A stretch of 64,000 nucleotides of DNA from Streptomyces griseus subsp. griseus (GTDB lineage Bacteria > Actinomycetota > Actinomycetes > Streptomycetales > Streptomycetaceae): the NCBI RefSeq assembly GCF_000720255.1, contig NZ_JOJE01000017.1:62001-126000 (forward strand), read 5' to 3'. Made by a program: the position numbers and the translations under genes. Shown one piece after another: positions 9,254 through 18,178 of the stretch (within the stretch, counting starts at the first letter, position 1; the number at the start of each line of letters is the position of its first letter). The notes below the pieces were generated by a model. That model searched no databases. It worked only from the letters and a program-made list of their open reading frames with translations, and was not told the DNA's origin.

Positions 9254-9305
9254 ACGACGGCACCGCAGACGACCGGCGAGGCGGCGCGGCACCATCAGCG
9301 GAGCA

Positions 9306-11045
9306 CTAGCGTGCCGTCAGTTTCCACAGGTGGTCGGCGGTGCCGTTGTCCGTCCACTGCAGGACCTGCGCGCCGGACGAGGTGCTCATCTGGTCCACGC
9401 CGAGCAGACGTCCGCTGTTGTAGTTGGCGATCTTGTAGAAGCCGTCGCGGGCCGGGATGACCTGCCAGAGGTGGTCGGCGGTGCCGTTGTCGCCCCAGAT
9501 CAGGGCGGTCCCGCCATCGGCGGTGCTCATCTGGTTGATGCCGAGCAGCAGACCGCTCTTCTGGTTGACGATCTTGTACAGGCCCGAGCCGGCCGCGACC
9601 AGCGTCCAGTTCTCGTCCGTGCCCGTGGTGGACGTGGCCTGGACGACCGAGGTGCCCTGGGCGGTGCCCGCGTTCAGGGTGTCGAGGGCGAGGCCGCTGT
9701 TCTTGTTGGTGATCTGGTAGCGCCCGGCCAGCGAGGTGTTGGTGCCGCTGGGGGTGACGATCAGGTGGTAGCCGTCGGTGGCGTTCATCGTCACCGGCAC
9801 GGTGATCGAGCCGTTGCTGACCGTGTAGTCGGCGTCGGAGACGGTGATCGGGCCGGAGGAGGCGGTCGTACGACCGGTGTTGGGGCTGTACTCCAGCTTC
9901 ACGTGGACCGTGGAGCCGAAGGCCGACAGGGACGACAGTCCGTTGACGGTCACCGCGCAGGAGCCGCTGCAGCCGCCCGCGACGACGCTGATCTGGTTGC
10001 CCGAGCCGTTGAGGGAGGCGAGACCGTCGATGCCGGTCTGGGCGGGAGGCGTGGTGACGAGCATGTTGCCCGACATGTCGCCGTACCACTTGTACGTCCA
10101 GTACGAGCCGTTGGGCGAGCCGCCGGTGTCGGTCAGGGTGTCGCCGAGGGTGCCGTAGTGGTTCCAGAAGGCGAGTTCCGCGTCCCGGATCCCCGTCCGC
10201 TCGAACTTGGCGGCGTAACCGATGAGGGCACCGGAGTTGCCCATCTCGGAGGGCGTGCCGTACTCCTCGATGTCGATCGGGCGCGGGCTGATGCCGAGGC
10301 TCGACTCCAGCGCGCGGTACGCGGAGACGTGCGCGGCGATGTCCTTGCTGCCCTGGAGCTCGTGCCAGGCGATGACGTCCGGGACGGTGCCCGAGGCCTT
10401 CGCGTCGGTGAGGAAGGAGCTCATCCAGGACTGGTTCCAGGCCGAGTAGCTCGGGCCCTGGATCGGGGTGGTGGCGTCCTTGGAACGGACCTCCTTGAAG
10501 GTGCGCGCCCAGCCCGCGTCGAAGGCACCCGCGTTGGTGGTGTCCCACGTCCAGTCGGGCTCGTTCCACAGCGCGTACGCGCTGATGTTGGTGGCGCCGG
10601 AAGCCTTCACGGAGGCGACCTGCTTGTCGACCGCCGAGAGCCAGTCGCTCCAGCTGACCCACTTGTAGGGGAAGTTCGGGTACCAGTCCGGCATCCGTAC
10701 GACCACCTTGGCACCGGCGCGGGCCGCCTTCGGCGCCACGACGAGCGCGTCACCGGCGGGGGCGGGCTCGCCGTTCGGCAGCTGGGAGCCGCCCGGGGCC
10801 ATCTGTATGAAGGTGTTCGGCTTCAGCGGGGTGACCAGGCTGTCGGCGGGCGTGCTGTTGTCGGCGAGGCCGTAGAGGCTGCCGGTGCCTACATGGGTGA
10901 CCGAGCGCAGGGTCTGGTTGGCGTTGACCACCAGGGTCGTGGAGGAGGTGGGCACCGCCTCGGCCGGGGCTCCGGCGGCGAGGGCGGCGGTGGCGGCCAG
11001 GGCGACGACGCCCAGGACGGCGGTGGACGATCTTGTGCGGCTCAT
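9306..11045 (-). CDS. Secreted GH39-like glycoside hydrolase with ricin-type lectin domain
   Basis: 579 residues. A Sec signal peptide with a hydrophobic Ala-rich core and AGAPAEA cleavage region opens the protein. The catalytic part resembles clan GH-A: acid/base motif ALWNEPDW (near residue 160) and a likely nucleophile in IDIEEYGTPSE (near 262), most like GH39. A beta-sandwich segment (about 360-440) follows, then three ricin-B/CBM13-like repeats, each ending in a W motif (ENWTLV, HLWQVI, HLWKLT). It is the last gene of an operon with a GH127 enzyme and a sugar importer, so it should act outside the cell on plant arabinose-containing glycans and feed the importer. The exact family and bond specificity are inferred. 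Start ATG 11045 follows a GGAG-rich leader. Confidence 0.78.
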   Translation of the reverse strand: MSRTRSSTAVLGVVALAATAALAAGAPAEAVPTSSTTLVVNANQTLRSVTHVGTGSLYGLADNSTPADSLVTPLKPNTFIQMAPGGSQLPNGEPAPAGDALVVAPKAARAGAKVVVRMPDWYPNFPYKWVSWSDWLSAVDKQVASVKASGATNISAYALWNEPDWTWDTTNAGAFDAGWARTFKEVRSKDATTPIQGPSYSAWNQSWMSSFLTDAKASGTVPDVIAWHELQGSKDIAAHVSAYRALESSLGISPRPIDIEEYGTPSEMGNSGALIGYAAKFERTGIRDAELAFWNHYGTLGDTLTDTGGSPNGSYWTYKWYGDMSGNMLVTTPPAQTGIDGLASLNGSGNQISVVAGGCSGSCAVTVNGLSSLSAFGSTVHVKLEYSPNTGRTTASSGPITVSDADYTVSNGSITVPVTMNATDGYHLIVTPSGTNTSLAGRYQITNKNSGLALDTLNAGTAQGTSVVQATSTTGTDENWTLVAAGSGLYKIVNQKSGLLLGINQMSTADGGTALIWGDNGTADHLWQVIPARDGFYKIANYNSGRLLGVDQMSTSSGAQVLQWTDNGTADHLWKLTAR

Positions 11046-11091
11046 GACAGGGAGTTCTCCTCGAAGGGAGGGAATGGAGAGGGGAGGGGTG

Positions 11092-11904
11092 TCAGTCCTT
11101 CACCGCGCCCGCGGTGACACCCGCGGCCACGTAACGCTGAGCCAGGACCAGCAGGACTGCCGCGGGGACGGAGGCGACGACGGCGGTGGCCATGATCGCG
11201 TTCCACTCCTGGTTGTTGTTCCCGATGTACTTGTAGATGCCGAGGGTGATCGGCCTCAGGTCGCCGCCGCCGTCCAGGGTGTTGGCGAAGACGAAGTCGG
11301 ACCAGGCCCACAGGAAACTGAAGAGCGAGACGGTGACCAGTGCGTTGCGGCTCACCGGCAGCACCACCGACCAGAAGGTACGGAAGGTGCCCGCGCCGTC
11401 GATGCGGGAGGCGGCGATCAGTTCACCGGGGATGCCCGACATGAACGCGGTGAAGATCATGACGCCGAACGGCACCGCGATCGTGGAGTCGGCGATGATC
11501 AGGCCCCACCAGGAGTTCTGCAGGCCCAGGTCGAGGAAGACGCCGTAGAAGCCCATCGCCATGACGATTCCCGGGATCATCTGGGCGATCAGCAGGACCA
11601 GACCGAGCGCTCCGGCGCCCCGTGGGCGGAGCTTGGCGAGGGAGTAGCCGGCCGGGGCGGCGATCAGCAGGGTGAGGGCGACCGTGCCCAGGCCGATCAG
11701 CAGACTCGTGCCCAGGTACGGCATCTGGTCGTCGAGGACGGCCCGGTAGCCCTCGAACGTCGGGTGCAGCGGAAACAGATCGGGCGGGCTCTTGCGCATG
11801 TCCTGCTGCGGGGTGAGGGACACGTTGAGCATCCAGTACACCGGGAACAGCATCAGCCCGGTGAGGAGGAGACCGATGACCGTGTAGCGGCGGCGCGACT
11901 TCAC
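11092..11904 (-). CDS. Carbohydrate ABC transporter permease (MalG type)
   Basis: 270 residues, six predicted membrane segments. The EAA loop (AASRIDGAGTFRTFWSVVLPVSR) is the site that contacts the ATPase. The GTG start at 11904 overlaps the stop of the upstream MalF-type gene by four bases (GTGA), showing translational coupling. As usual in Streptomyces sugar importers, no ATPase is encoded in the operon; the shared MsiK-type ATPase elsewhere would power it (inference). It forms the importer with the next two upstream genes. The reading frame stays open far upstream, but that part is out of phase with the coding of the neighbour and is not used. Confidence 0.92.
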   Translation of the reverse strand: MKSRRRYTVIGLLLTGLMLFPVYWMLNVSLTPQQDMRKSPPDLFPLHPTFEGYRAVLDDQMPYLGTSLLIGLGTVALTLLIAAPAGYSLAKLRPRGAGALGLVLLIAQMIPGIVMAMGFYGVFLDLGLQNSWWGLIIADSTIAVPFGVMIFTAFMSGIPGELIAASRIDGAGTFRTFWSVVLPVSRNALVTVSLFSFLWAWSDFVFANTLDGGGDLRPITLGIYKYIGNNNQEWNAIMATAVVASVPAAVLLVLAQRYVAAGVTAGAVKD

Positions 11905-12869
11905 GCTTCCTGCCTCCTCTGGACACGCACGTACAGCAGACCGAAGACGAGGGCGATGAGGATGAGGAGGTTGCCGACCGCGGCACCCGGCCCGAACTTC
12001 GGCAGCAGCGTGCCGAAGCCGAGCTGGTAGGACCAGGTCGCCAGGGTCGAGGAGGCGTCCCCCGGCCCGCCCTTGGTCATGATCCAGATCAGGTCGAACA
12101 CCTTCAGCGTGTAGACGAGCCCGAGGAGCAGCGTGATCGCCGACACCGGCCGCAGCAGCGGGAAGGTGATCCGGCGGAACACCTGCCAGGCGCTCGCCCC
12201 GTCCAGCGACGCCGCCTCGTACAGCTCCGCCGGGATGTTCTGCAGCCCGCTGTAGAGGATGACCAGGTTGAACGGGATGCCGATCCAGACGTTGGCGATG
12301 ATCACCGAGGTCAGCGCCCAGTCCGGCGAGGTGAGCCAGCCGACCGCGTCCACCCCGAAGAAGTGCAGGAAGTAGTTCACCACCCCCGACTCGCTGTTGA
12401 ACATCCACGACCACGTCGACGCCGACACGATCAGCGGCAGCAGCCACGGGATCAGGAACAGCGCTCTCAGGGTCGGGGCGAGCCGGAAGCGCCGGTTGAA
12501 GAAGATCGCGAGGGCCAGGCCGATGACGTACTGGAAGGCGATCGACACGAAGGTGAAGACCATCGTGTGGCGCAGCGCCGGACCGAACGTCGGGTCGTCC
12601 AGGACCTTCTGGAAGTTGTCCCAGCCGGAGAACGGCGCGTCCCCGGCCACGAAGGAGCGGACGGTGTAGTCGCGCAGGCTCAGGTCGAGGTTGCGGTAGA
12701 GGGGATAGAGGTAGAAGGCGGCGAGGTAGGCGATCAGCGGGGCGACGAAGGCGAGCGCGGTCAGCCGGCTCCGGCGCCGCTGCCTGCGGTGCAGCGGCAG
12801 GGCGTCGGAGCCACTCGCCTTCGCCGTCGCGGGCGCCCGTCGCGGACGGTCGACGCGGGCGATGGTCAT
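11901..12869 (-). CDS. Carbohydrate ABC transporter permease (MalF type)
   Basis: 322 residues. A basic, cytoplasmic N-terminus of about 38 residues precedes six membrane segments; the EAA loop reads EAASLDGASAWQVFRRITFPLL. Start ATG 12869 lies 11 bases after the stop of the binding-protein gene, and the 3' end overlaps the MalG-type gene by four bases. It is the partner permease of the CUT1-type importer in this glycan-use operon. Confidence 0.92.
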   Translation of the reverse strand: MTIARVDRPRRAPATAKASGSDALPLHRRQRRRSRLTALAFVAPLIAYLAAFYLYPLYRNLDLSLRDYTVRSFVAGDAPFSGWDNFQKVLDDPTFGPALRHTMVFTFVSIAFQYVIGLALAIFFNRRFRLAPTLRALFLIPWLLPLIVSASTWSWMFNSESGVVNYFLHFFGVDAVGWLTSPDWALTSVIIANVWIGIPFNLVILYSGLQNIPAELYEAASLDGASAWQVFRRITFPLLRPVSAITLLLGLVYTLKVFDLIWIMTKGGPGDASSTLATWSYQLGFGTLLPKFGPGAAVGNLLILIALVFGLLYVRVQRRQEA

Positions 12870-12880
12870 CTGTGTCGGCC

Positions 12881-14125
12881 TCAGTTCTTCTGCGCGCTCG
12901 CCTGCGCCGTGTCCATCGCGGCCTGCGGGCTCTTGCTGCCGGAGAGGGCCGCCTGGACGGCGGTCCACATCGGCTGCGAGATGGTCGGGTACTTGGTGCC
13001 GAGCCCGCCGCTGGTACGGCCCCGGGCCGCGGCCACCGCGTCCACCCACGGCTTCAGCTTCGGGTTCTGCTTGACCTGCTCGGCCTGCACGGACGCGGTG
13101 GGCGCCACGTACGTCAGCGTCGTGTCGCTGGCCAGGAGGTTGGCGTCGTTGGTCAGACAGGTGACGATCTTCTTGCTGACGTCGTAGCGCGCGGTGTCCT
13201 TCTGCACGGGCACGGTGACGAACTCACCGCCCGTCGGCACCGGCGCCGAACCGCCGCTCTGCCCCGGCACGTTGATGACGCCGTAGTCGAAGCCGGCCTT
13301 GTCGGCGTTGCCGAGCTGCCAGGTGCCGTTCTCGCCGAACGCGTAGTCGCCGGTGGCGAACTCCTGCCAGCTGGTGGTCTGCGTGTTCTGCAGGACGTCC
13401 TTCGGGGCCAGCCCGTCGTCCACCCAGCCCTTCCACAGCGACAGCGCGGCCACGCCCTTCGCCGAGTTCAGCTTGGTGAGGTCACCGCCCGCGCCCCAGA
13501 ACCAGGGCAGGAACTGGAAGCTGCCCTCCTCCGTGTTGATCGCGGAGAAGGTGATGCCCTTCTTCCCGGCCGCCTTGACCTTCTTCAGCGCCGCCGTGAG
13601 CGAGTTCCAGTCCTTGATCGAGGCCGGGTCGACGCCCGCGGCGGAGAGGACCTTCTTGTTGTAGTAGAGGGCGAGCGTGTTGGCGCCGATCGGCACTCCG
13701 TACGCGGAGCCGTCGATCTCGCCCGCGCCGATGATGTTCTTCTGGATCGACTTCGTGTCGAGGCCCAGGTCGCTCGTCTTGTTGAGGATCCCCGCCTCCA
13801 CCAGCGTCGAGACGACCGGGTTGTCCACCATCATCACGTCGGGCGCGTTGCCCTGCTGGGCGGCCAGCAGCGCCTTGTTGCCCAGGTCGGTGGTGTCGTA
13901 CGCGGTGCGCTTGACGGTCACCCCGGCCTTCGTCCCGCACTCGGCGACCCGCTTGCCCCACGGGGAGGACGCGTCGAACTGCGGGTACGGGTCCCAGAAG
14001 GTGTACGTCCCCCCGGACGCGTCGGTGGTGCCGGAGGAGTCGGAGCCGCCTCCGCAGGCGGTGACGGAAGCGAGCACGCCGGCGACGGTGAGCGCGGCGA
14101 GGAGTGTGCGGCGGGTGGATATCAC
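12881..14125 (-). CDS. Sugar-binding lipoprotein of ABC importer
   Basis: 414 residues. Signal peptide with a twin-Arg-like start (MISTRRTLLAALTVAGVLAS) ends at the lipobox VTAC, so the mature protein should be anchored by a lipidated Cys about residue 24. A short Gly/Ser linker leads into a family 1 solute-binding fold (YTFWDPYPQFDASSPWGKRV; ALYYNKKVLSAAGVDP; GENGTWQLGN). It follows the GH127 gene by 60 bases and precedes the permeases by 11, within one operon. The ligand is probably an arabino-oligosaccharide or related sugar, judged only from the enzyme neighbours. Confidence 0.92.
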   Translation of the reverse strand: MISTRRTLLAALTVAGVLASVTACGGGSDSSGTTDASGGTYTFWDPYPQFDASSPWGKRVAECGTKAGVTVKRTAYDTTDLGNKALLAAQQGNAPDVMMVDNPVVSTLVEAGILNKTSDLGLDTKSIQKNIIGAGEIDGSAYGVPIGANTLALYYNKKVLSAAGVDPASIKDWNSLTAALKKVKAAGKKGITFSAINTEEGSFQFLPWFWGAGGDLTKLNSAKGVAALSLWKGWVDDGLAPKDVLQNTQTTSWQEFATGDYAFGENGTWQLGNADKAGFDYGVINVPGQSGGSAPVPTGGEFVTVPVQKDTARYDVSKKIVTCLTNDANLLASDTTLTYVAPTASVQAEQVKQNPKLKPWVDAVAAARGRTSGGLGTKYPTISQPMWTAVQAALSGSKSPQAAMDTAQASAQKN

Positions 14126-14185
14126 GGGGCTGACCTCGATGTTCGTAGGGCGAGGGTGTGAGGTGGGTCAGGGGGGTCAGGGGGG

Positions 14186-16144
14186 TCAGGAGGTGGGCAG
14201 CCAGACGCGCATGCTGCCGTCTTCGCGGTTGGCCCACGCGTAGTAGGGGATGGCGGTCAACTCGACGGGCTCACCAGGGGTGGAGCTGTCGGTGGGGGGC
14301 CGGGAGCCGGACGAGGTGTCGACGGGGCTGTAGGGCCACCAGCCCGCCTCCGGGATGTGGCGCCGTCGGCCTGCGGCCACGACGGTGGTCACGCCGCCCA
14401 GCAGATCGGGCCGGTGCTTCACGGCGAGCGGCCGGGTGGTGTCCAGGACGATGTCGTCCAGGCCCCCACCCGGGTGGTCGACCTGCTCCAGGCAGTACAC
14501 GAGCGGCCCGCGCTCGATCGCCACGCAGCCGCGCACGGAGTCGACCCGGGGGTCGGCAGCGGTGAGCCGCGGCTCCAGCCCGAGCTCCAGGACGACCCGG
14601 TCACCGGGCGCCCAGGTCCGCTCCAGCCGCAGCCAGCCGTCGACCACGGGAGCCTCGTACGACTCCTCCCCAGGCTCCTTCCCGCACCGCACCCGCACGT
14701 CGCCGCACCACTGCGGGACCCGCAGGGACAGTGTCCAGGGGCGGTCGGCCGGGGTCTCCTCGACGGTGAGGGCGATCGTGCCGTGCCAGGGGTACTCGGT
14801 TTCGCAGCGGACGGTCACCCCCGGGGCGCCGGTGTAGCGGCCGTTGACGTACTGGTGGACCTGGAGGCCGCCGTCGGCGTCGGTGCTGGCCAGGTAGTGC
14901 TCGAGCGAGGCCAGCAGCCGCATCACGTTGGGCGGGCAGCAGGCGCACCGGAACCAGCGGGTGCGGCGGGCCGACTGGTCGCCGCCGGGGTCGGTGTGAC
15001 CGTCGCGGACCTGGAGCGGGTTGACGTACAGCCAGTGCTCGCCGTCCAGCGAGACCCCGGCCAGGAAGCCGTTGTACAGGGTCCGCTCGATCAGGTCCGA
15101 GTAGCGGGCCTCGCCGGTGAGCAGGGCCATGCGCCAGCTCCACTGCACGGAGGCGATGGCGGCACAGGTCTCGCAGTACGCGCGCTCGTTGGGCAGCTCG
15201 TACGGATCCCCGAAGTCCTCCTCGTCATGATGGGCGCCGAGCCCGCCGGTGACATGCGTCTTGGTCGTGGTCATGGCCTGCCACAACCGCTCGGAGGCGG
15301 TGCGGAGCTCGTCGTCGCCGGTCTCGGTGGCGAGATCGGCGGCGGCGGCCAGCAGGTACAACTGCCGTACGGCGTGCCCCTCGACGTTGGTCGCCTCGCG
15401 TACCGGGACGCGGTCCTGGCAGTAGGCCTCGCCGCCGAGCAGACCGTGGCCGTGCCGGTCGACGAAGTAGGCGGCGAGGTCGAGGTAGCGGCGCTCGCCG
15501 GTCTCCCGGTAGAGCTCGACCAGGGCGGTCTCGACCTCCGGGTGACCGTCGATGCCGTCGATGGCCCTGCCGCTGCCGGGCAGACCGAACACGGAGTCGA
15601 TCTGGTCGGCGAACTTCCTCGCCACATCCAGGAGTTCGGGGCGGCCGGTGGTGCGGTGGTGCGCGACGGCGGCCTGGATCAGATGTCCCGCGCAGTACAA
15701 CTCGTGGCCCCAGCGCAGGTCCTGGTACTGCTCGCCGCCCTTGGTCAGCTGGAACCAGGTGTTGAGGTAGCCGTCGGGCTGCTGGGCGGCGGCGACGAGG
15801 TCGATGATCCGGCCGACGTGGCCCGCGAGGTCCCCGTCCGCCTCCTGCGGAAGCTGCCAGGCCGCCGCCTCCAGCCACTTGTAGACGTCCGTGTCCACGA
15901 AGGGGTACGCGCCCTGGAACTCGCCCTCGGCCGTACCTGCCGCGAGCCGCAGGTTGTGCAGGTTGCCCGCGGACTCCAGGAGTTCGGGGCCCTGCGGGAT
16001 GGACGTACGGGCGTTGACCTCACGCCGGTCGAGCCAGAAGCCCGCGTCGATGCCGACGACCGCGGGTCGCAGCGCGACACGGGCGTCGGGGCCGAGGCGG
16101 ACGGGGCCGACGGGGGTGGGCGGGACGGAGCTTGTGCGGGACAT
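14186..16144 (-). CDS. GH127 beta-L-arabinofuranosidase
   Basis: 652 residues, cytosolic (no signal peptide), the usual GH127 length. An (alpha/alpha)6 barrel is followed by beta-sandwich domains. The zinc/thiolate active site is visible: ERAYCETC supplies the Glu and one Cys, and CACCPPN supplies the paired Cys, one of which is the nucleophile in the Bifidobacterium HypBA1 prototype. Start ATG 16144 has GGAG six bases ahead; an upstream extension to 16276 would run through the regulator's control region. It is the first gene of the leftward operon, with a LacI-type regulator divergent. It should release L-arabinose from imported oligosaccharides. Confidence 0.92.
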   Translation of the reverse strand: MSRTSSVPPTPVGPVRLGPDARVALRPAVVGIDAGFWLDRREVNARTSIPQGPELLESAGNLHNLRLAAGTAEGEFQGAYPFVDTDVYKWLEAAAWQLPQEADGDLAGHVGRIIDLVAAAQQPDGYLNTWFQLTKGGEQYQDLRWGHELYCAGHLIQAAVAHHRTTGRPELLDVARKFADQIDSVFGLPGSGRAIDGIDGHPEVETALVELYRETGERRYLDLAAYFVDRHGHGLLGGEAYCQDRVPVREATNVEGHAVRQLYLLAAAADLATETGDDELRTASERLWQAMTTTKTHVTGGLGAHHDEEDFGDPYELPNERAYCETCAAIASVQWSWRMALLTGEARYSDLIERTLYNGFLAGVSLDGEHWLYVNPLQVRDGHTDPGGDQSARRTRWFRCACCPPNVMRLLASLEHYLASTDADGGLQVHQYVNGRYTGAPGVTVRCETEYPWHGTIALTVEETPADRPWTLSLRVPQWCGDVRVRCGKEPGEESYEAPVVDGWLRLERTWAPGDRVVLELGLEPRLTAADPRVDSVRGCVAIERGPLVYCLEQVDHPGGGLDDIVLDTTRPLAVKHRPDLLGGVTTVVAAGRRRHIPEAGWWPYSPVDTSSGSRPPTDSSTPGEPVELTAIPYYAWANREDGSMRVWLPTS

Positions 16145-16180
16145 GGTTCTCCGAGGGAGGGAGCGGGAGGGAGCGTGTTT

Positions 16181-16196
16181 GAGCAACCGTTTTCCT
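16181..16196 (+). promoter_or_regulatory. Candidate LacI-family operator, GH127 side
   Basis: The 16-mer GAGCAACCGTTTTCCT lies 37 bases upstream of the GH127 start. A copy matching at 14 of 16 positions lies in reverse orientation before the regulator gene. A mirrored pair in a divergent control region suggests the binding site of the LacI protein. Confidence 0.6.
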
Positions 16197-16319
16197 GAGC
16201 GAGAAGTAGAGGGCAGTGGGGCATCCCGGTCAAGAGCTGCGACAAGAATTTTTTCCGCTTGCCCAGGGACTGGCACCCAACTCCAGTGCCTGCCACGATG
16301 GGCCGCACCATTGCCGCAG

Positions 16320-16335
16320 AGGAAAAGGTTTGCTC
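16320..16335 (-). promoter_or_regulatory. Candidate LacI-family operator, regulator side
   Basis: AGGAAAAGGTTTGCTC is the reverse complement of the 16181 element except at two bases. It covers the Shine-Dalgarno (AGGAAAAGG) and abuts the GTG start at 16336, so protein bound here would shut off the regulator's own expression. Confidence 0.6.
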
Positions 16336-17376
16336 GTGACGCGTGCCGCAGGTGCTCCAGGCTCTCCTCCCACCGGCCGGGCCCGCCTCGCCGACGTCGC
16401 CGCGCTCGCGGGCGTCAGCGTGGGCACGGCCTCGAAGGCGCTGAGCGGCGCCGGCCGGATGCGCCCGGAGACCCGGCAGCGGGTACTGGACGCGGTGGCC
16501 ACCCTCGGCTTCCGCCCCAACCAGCACGCCCAGAGCCTGCACACCGGCCGCAGTTGGACGGTCGGCCTGATGACCACCGACGGCATCGGCCGCTTCAGCA
16601 CCCCGGTCCTCCTGGGCGCCGAGGACGCGCTCGGCGCCGGCAAGATCTCCGTCCTGCTGTGCGACACCCGCGGCGACGCGATCCGCGAACAGCACCATTT
16701 GCGCAACCTCATGGACCGCCGGGTCGACGGCATCATCGTCACCGGCCGCCGCACGGACGCGCGTCCGCCCCTGACCGGCATCAGCGGCCTGGAGTCCATC
16801 CCGGTCGTCTACGCGCTGTCCCCCTCGACCGATCCGGCCGACACCTCGGTGGTCTCCGACGACGAGGGCGGCGCCCAGCTGGCCGTCGACCACCTCCTGT
16901 CCACCGGCCGCACCCGCATCGCCCACGTCACCGGCCCCGAACACCACGCCGCCGCCCGCGACCGCGCCCACCACGCGGTCGACCACCTGCGAGCGACCGG
17001 CCTCGACCTGTCCACCGAGCGCGTCCACTTCGGCGAGTGGAGCGAGGCCTGGGGCCGCCGCGCCGCCGACGCGGTCCTGCGCACCGCCCCCGACACCGAC
17101 GCGTTCTTCTGCGGCAACGACCAGATAGCGCGGGGCGTCGCGGACGCGCTGAGGGAAAAAGGGGTCGGCGTGCCCGGTGACATCGCTGTCGTCGGCTACG
17201 ACAACTGGGACACGATGGCGCTGGCGAGTCGGCCTCCGCTCACCACGATCGACATGAACCTCGCGGAGATAGGCCGTATCGCGGCGCTGCGGTTGCTGGA
17301 GGCGATAGAGGGCGCCGACGCGACCCCGGGGGCGCGGCCGGTGCCGTGCCGGCTGGTGGTGCGGGAGTCGACGTGA
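16336..17376 (+). CDS. LacI family transcriptional regulator
   Basis: 346 residues. N-terminal LacI helix-turn-helix with hinge (RLADVAALAGVSVGTASKAL; RVLDAVATLGFRPNQHAQSL) and a type I periplasmic-binding-like effector domain (VGLMTTDGIGRFSTP; DAFFCGNDQIARGVADAL; VVGYDNWDTMALASRPPLTT). The GTG at 16336 is preceded by AGGAAAAGG; the frame stays open to 16216 but the leader there is not protein-like. Divergent from the five-gene glycan operon and presumably its repressor, responding to a sugar. It ends three bases from the convergent Uma2 gene. Confidence 0.93.
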   Translation: MTRAAGAPGSPPTGRARLADVAALAGVSVGTASKALSGAGRMRPETRQRVLDAVATLGFRPNQHAQSLHTGRSWTVGLMTTDGIGRFSTPVLLGAEDALGAGKISVLLCDTRGDAIREQHHLRNLMDRRVDGIIVTGRRTDARPPLTGISGLESIPVVYALSPSTDPADTSVVSDDEGGAQLAVDHLLSTGRTRIAHVTGPEHHAAARDRAHHAVDHLRATGLDLSTERVHFGEWSEAWGRRAADAVLRTAPDTDAFFCGNDQIARGVADALREKGVGVPGDIAVVGYDNWDTMALASRPPLTTIDMNLAEIGRIAALRLLEAIEGADATPGARPVPCRLVVREST

Positions 17377-17379
17377 GGG

Positions 17380-17979
17380 TCAGCTCTGGGCGGGGCGGTC
17401 GAAGCCGGTGGTGTCGAGGGTGCAGTTGAAGGGGGCGGGGATGTCGAGCTTCTCGCCGAAGGGCTTGCTGCAGCGGGCCTGGTATCCCTGCCCGGACGGC
17501 TCCCAGAGCACCGTGGCCTTCTGCTCCTGCATGTCGAGGATGAGATAGACGGGGACGCCGGCCTTGGCGTACGTCTCGACCTTGTCGGTCAGGTCGTCGT
17601 CGCGGGTCGCGGAGGAGGTCAGCTCGGCGACGAAGGAGAGGGCTTCGCCGTCCAGGTGGTTGCTCACTGTCTCGAGGGTCTGCTCGTGTGCCGCGTAGAT
17701 GTCCGGCCCGTAGGCTCGCTCGAACCCAGGAAAGACGAAGAGGTTCGGAGCCTGGCTGATGAAGTGGCCGTCGGGGAGGTGGACCTGCAGTTGTCGGCAC
17801 ACCAGATTCATCACCCGGGTGTAGTACCCCTTCGGCCACGGCGACATGACGATGCTCCCCCTGATGATCTCGGCCTTGTAGCCGTCCAGCACGTCCAGCC
17901 TGTCGAGGTCGTTCAGCAGGTCCTCGAAGCTGTGGGGTTCGGTGCTGCTCATCGTCGGTCGCTCAGCCATCAGCGTCAT
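17380..17979 (-). CDS. Uma2 family (DUF820) endonuclease-like protein
   Basis: 199 residues of the Uma2/DUF820 restriction-endonuclease-like fold that is greatly expanded in Streptomyces and cyanobacteria. Visible core: ERAYGPDIYAAHEQT, then the acidic/polar site SFVAELTSSATRDDD followed by KVETYAKAGVPVYLILDMQE, which holds the expected D...E-x-x residues of PD-(D/E)XK enzymes. ATG 17979 is chosen because GGAAGGG lies ahead of it; ATGs at 17970 and 17952 are alternatives. The function of the family is not settled. It is convergent with the LacI gene, with almost no spacer. Confidence 0.85.
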   Translation of the reverse strand: MTLMAERPTMSSTEPHSFEDLLNDLDRLDVLDGYKAEIIRGSIVMSPWPKGYYTRVMNLVCRQLQVHLPDGHFISQAPNLFVFPGFERAYGPDIYAAHEQTLETVSNHLDGEALSFVAELTSSATRDDDLTDKVETYAKAGVPVYLILDMQEQKATVLWEPSGQGYQARCSKPFGEKLDIPAPFNCTLDTTGFDRPAQS

Positions 17980-18178
17980 GATGCGCCCTTCCACCCGAGG
18001 CTGGCCAGTCGCCACACAGAGTAGCCGAACGATTACATGACGACAGCCCTTTGCTTGTTTCCGATTATTGACCCGGACATGGCCAACCCCTGGTTCCAGG
18101 ACGCGTCCTCCGCCGCAACCATCTACGCGTGTAGTCCCGTACGGCGCACCAATCACACCCTCCTCCCGGGAGCCCCGA

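Noticed and set aside
7678..9255. Long leftward frame continuing the kinase-like gene across purA
   Set aside because: It is exactly antisense to purA, rich in Arg/Ala/Asp typical of complementary-strand frames, and the ATG at 7677 gives a natural start.
14357..16198. Rightward 613-codon frame antisense to the GH127 gene
   Set aside because: Mirror frame; the leftward frame carries the zinc-thiolate site and family length.
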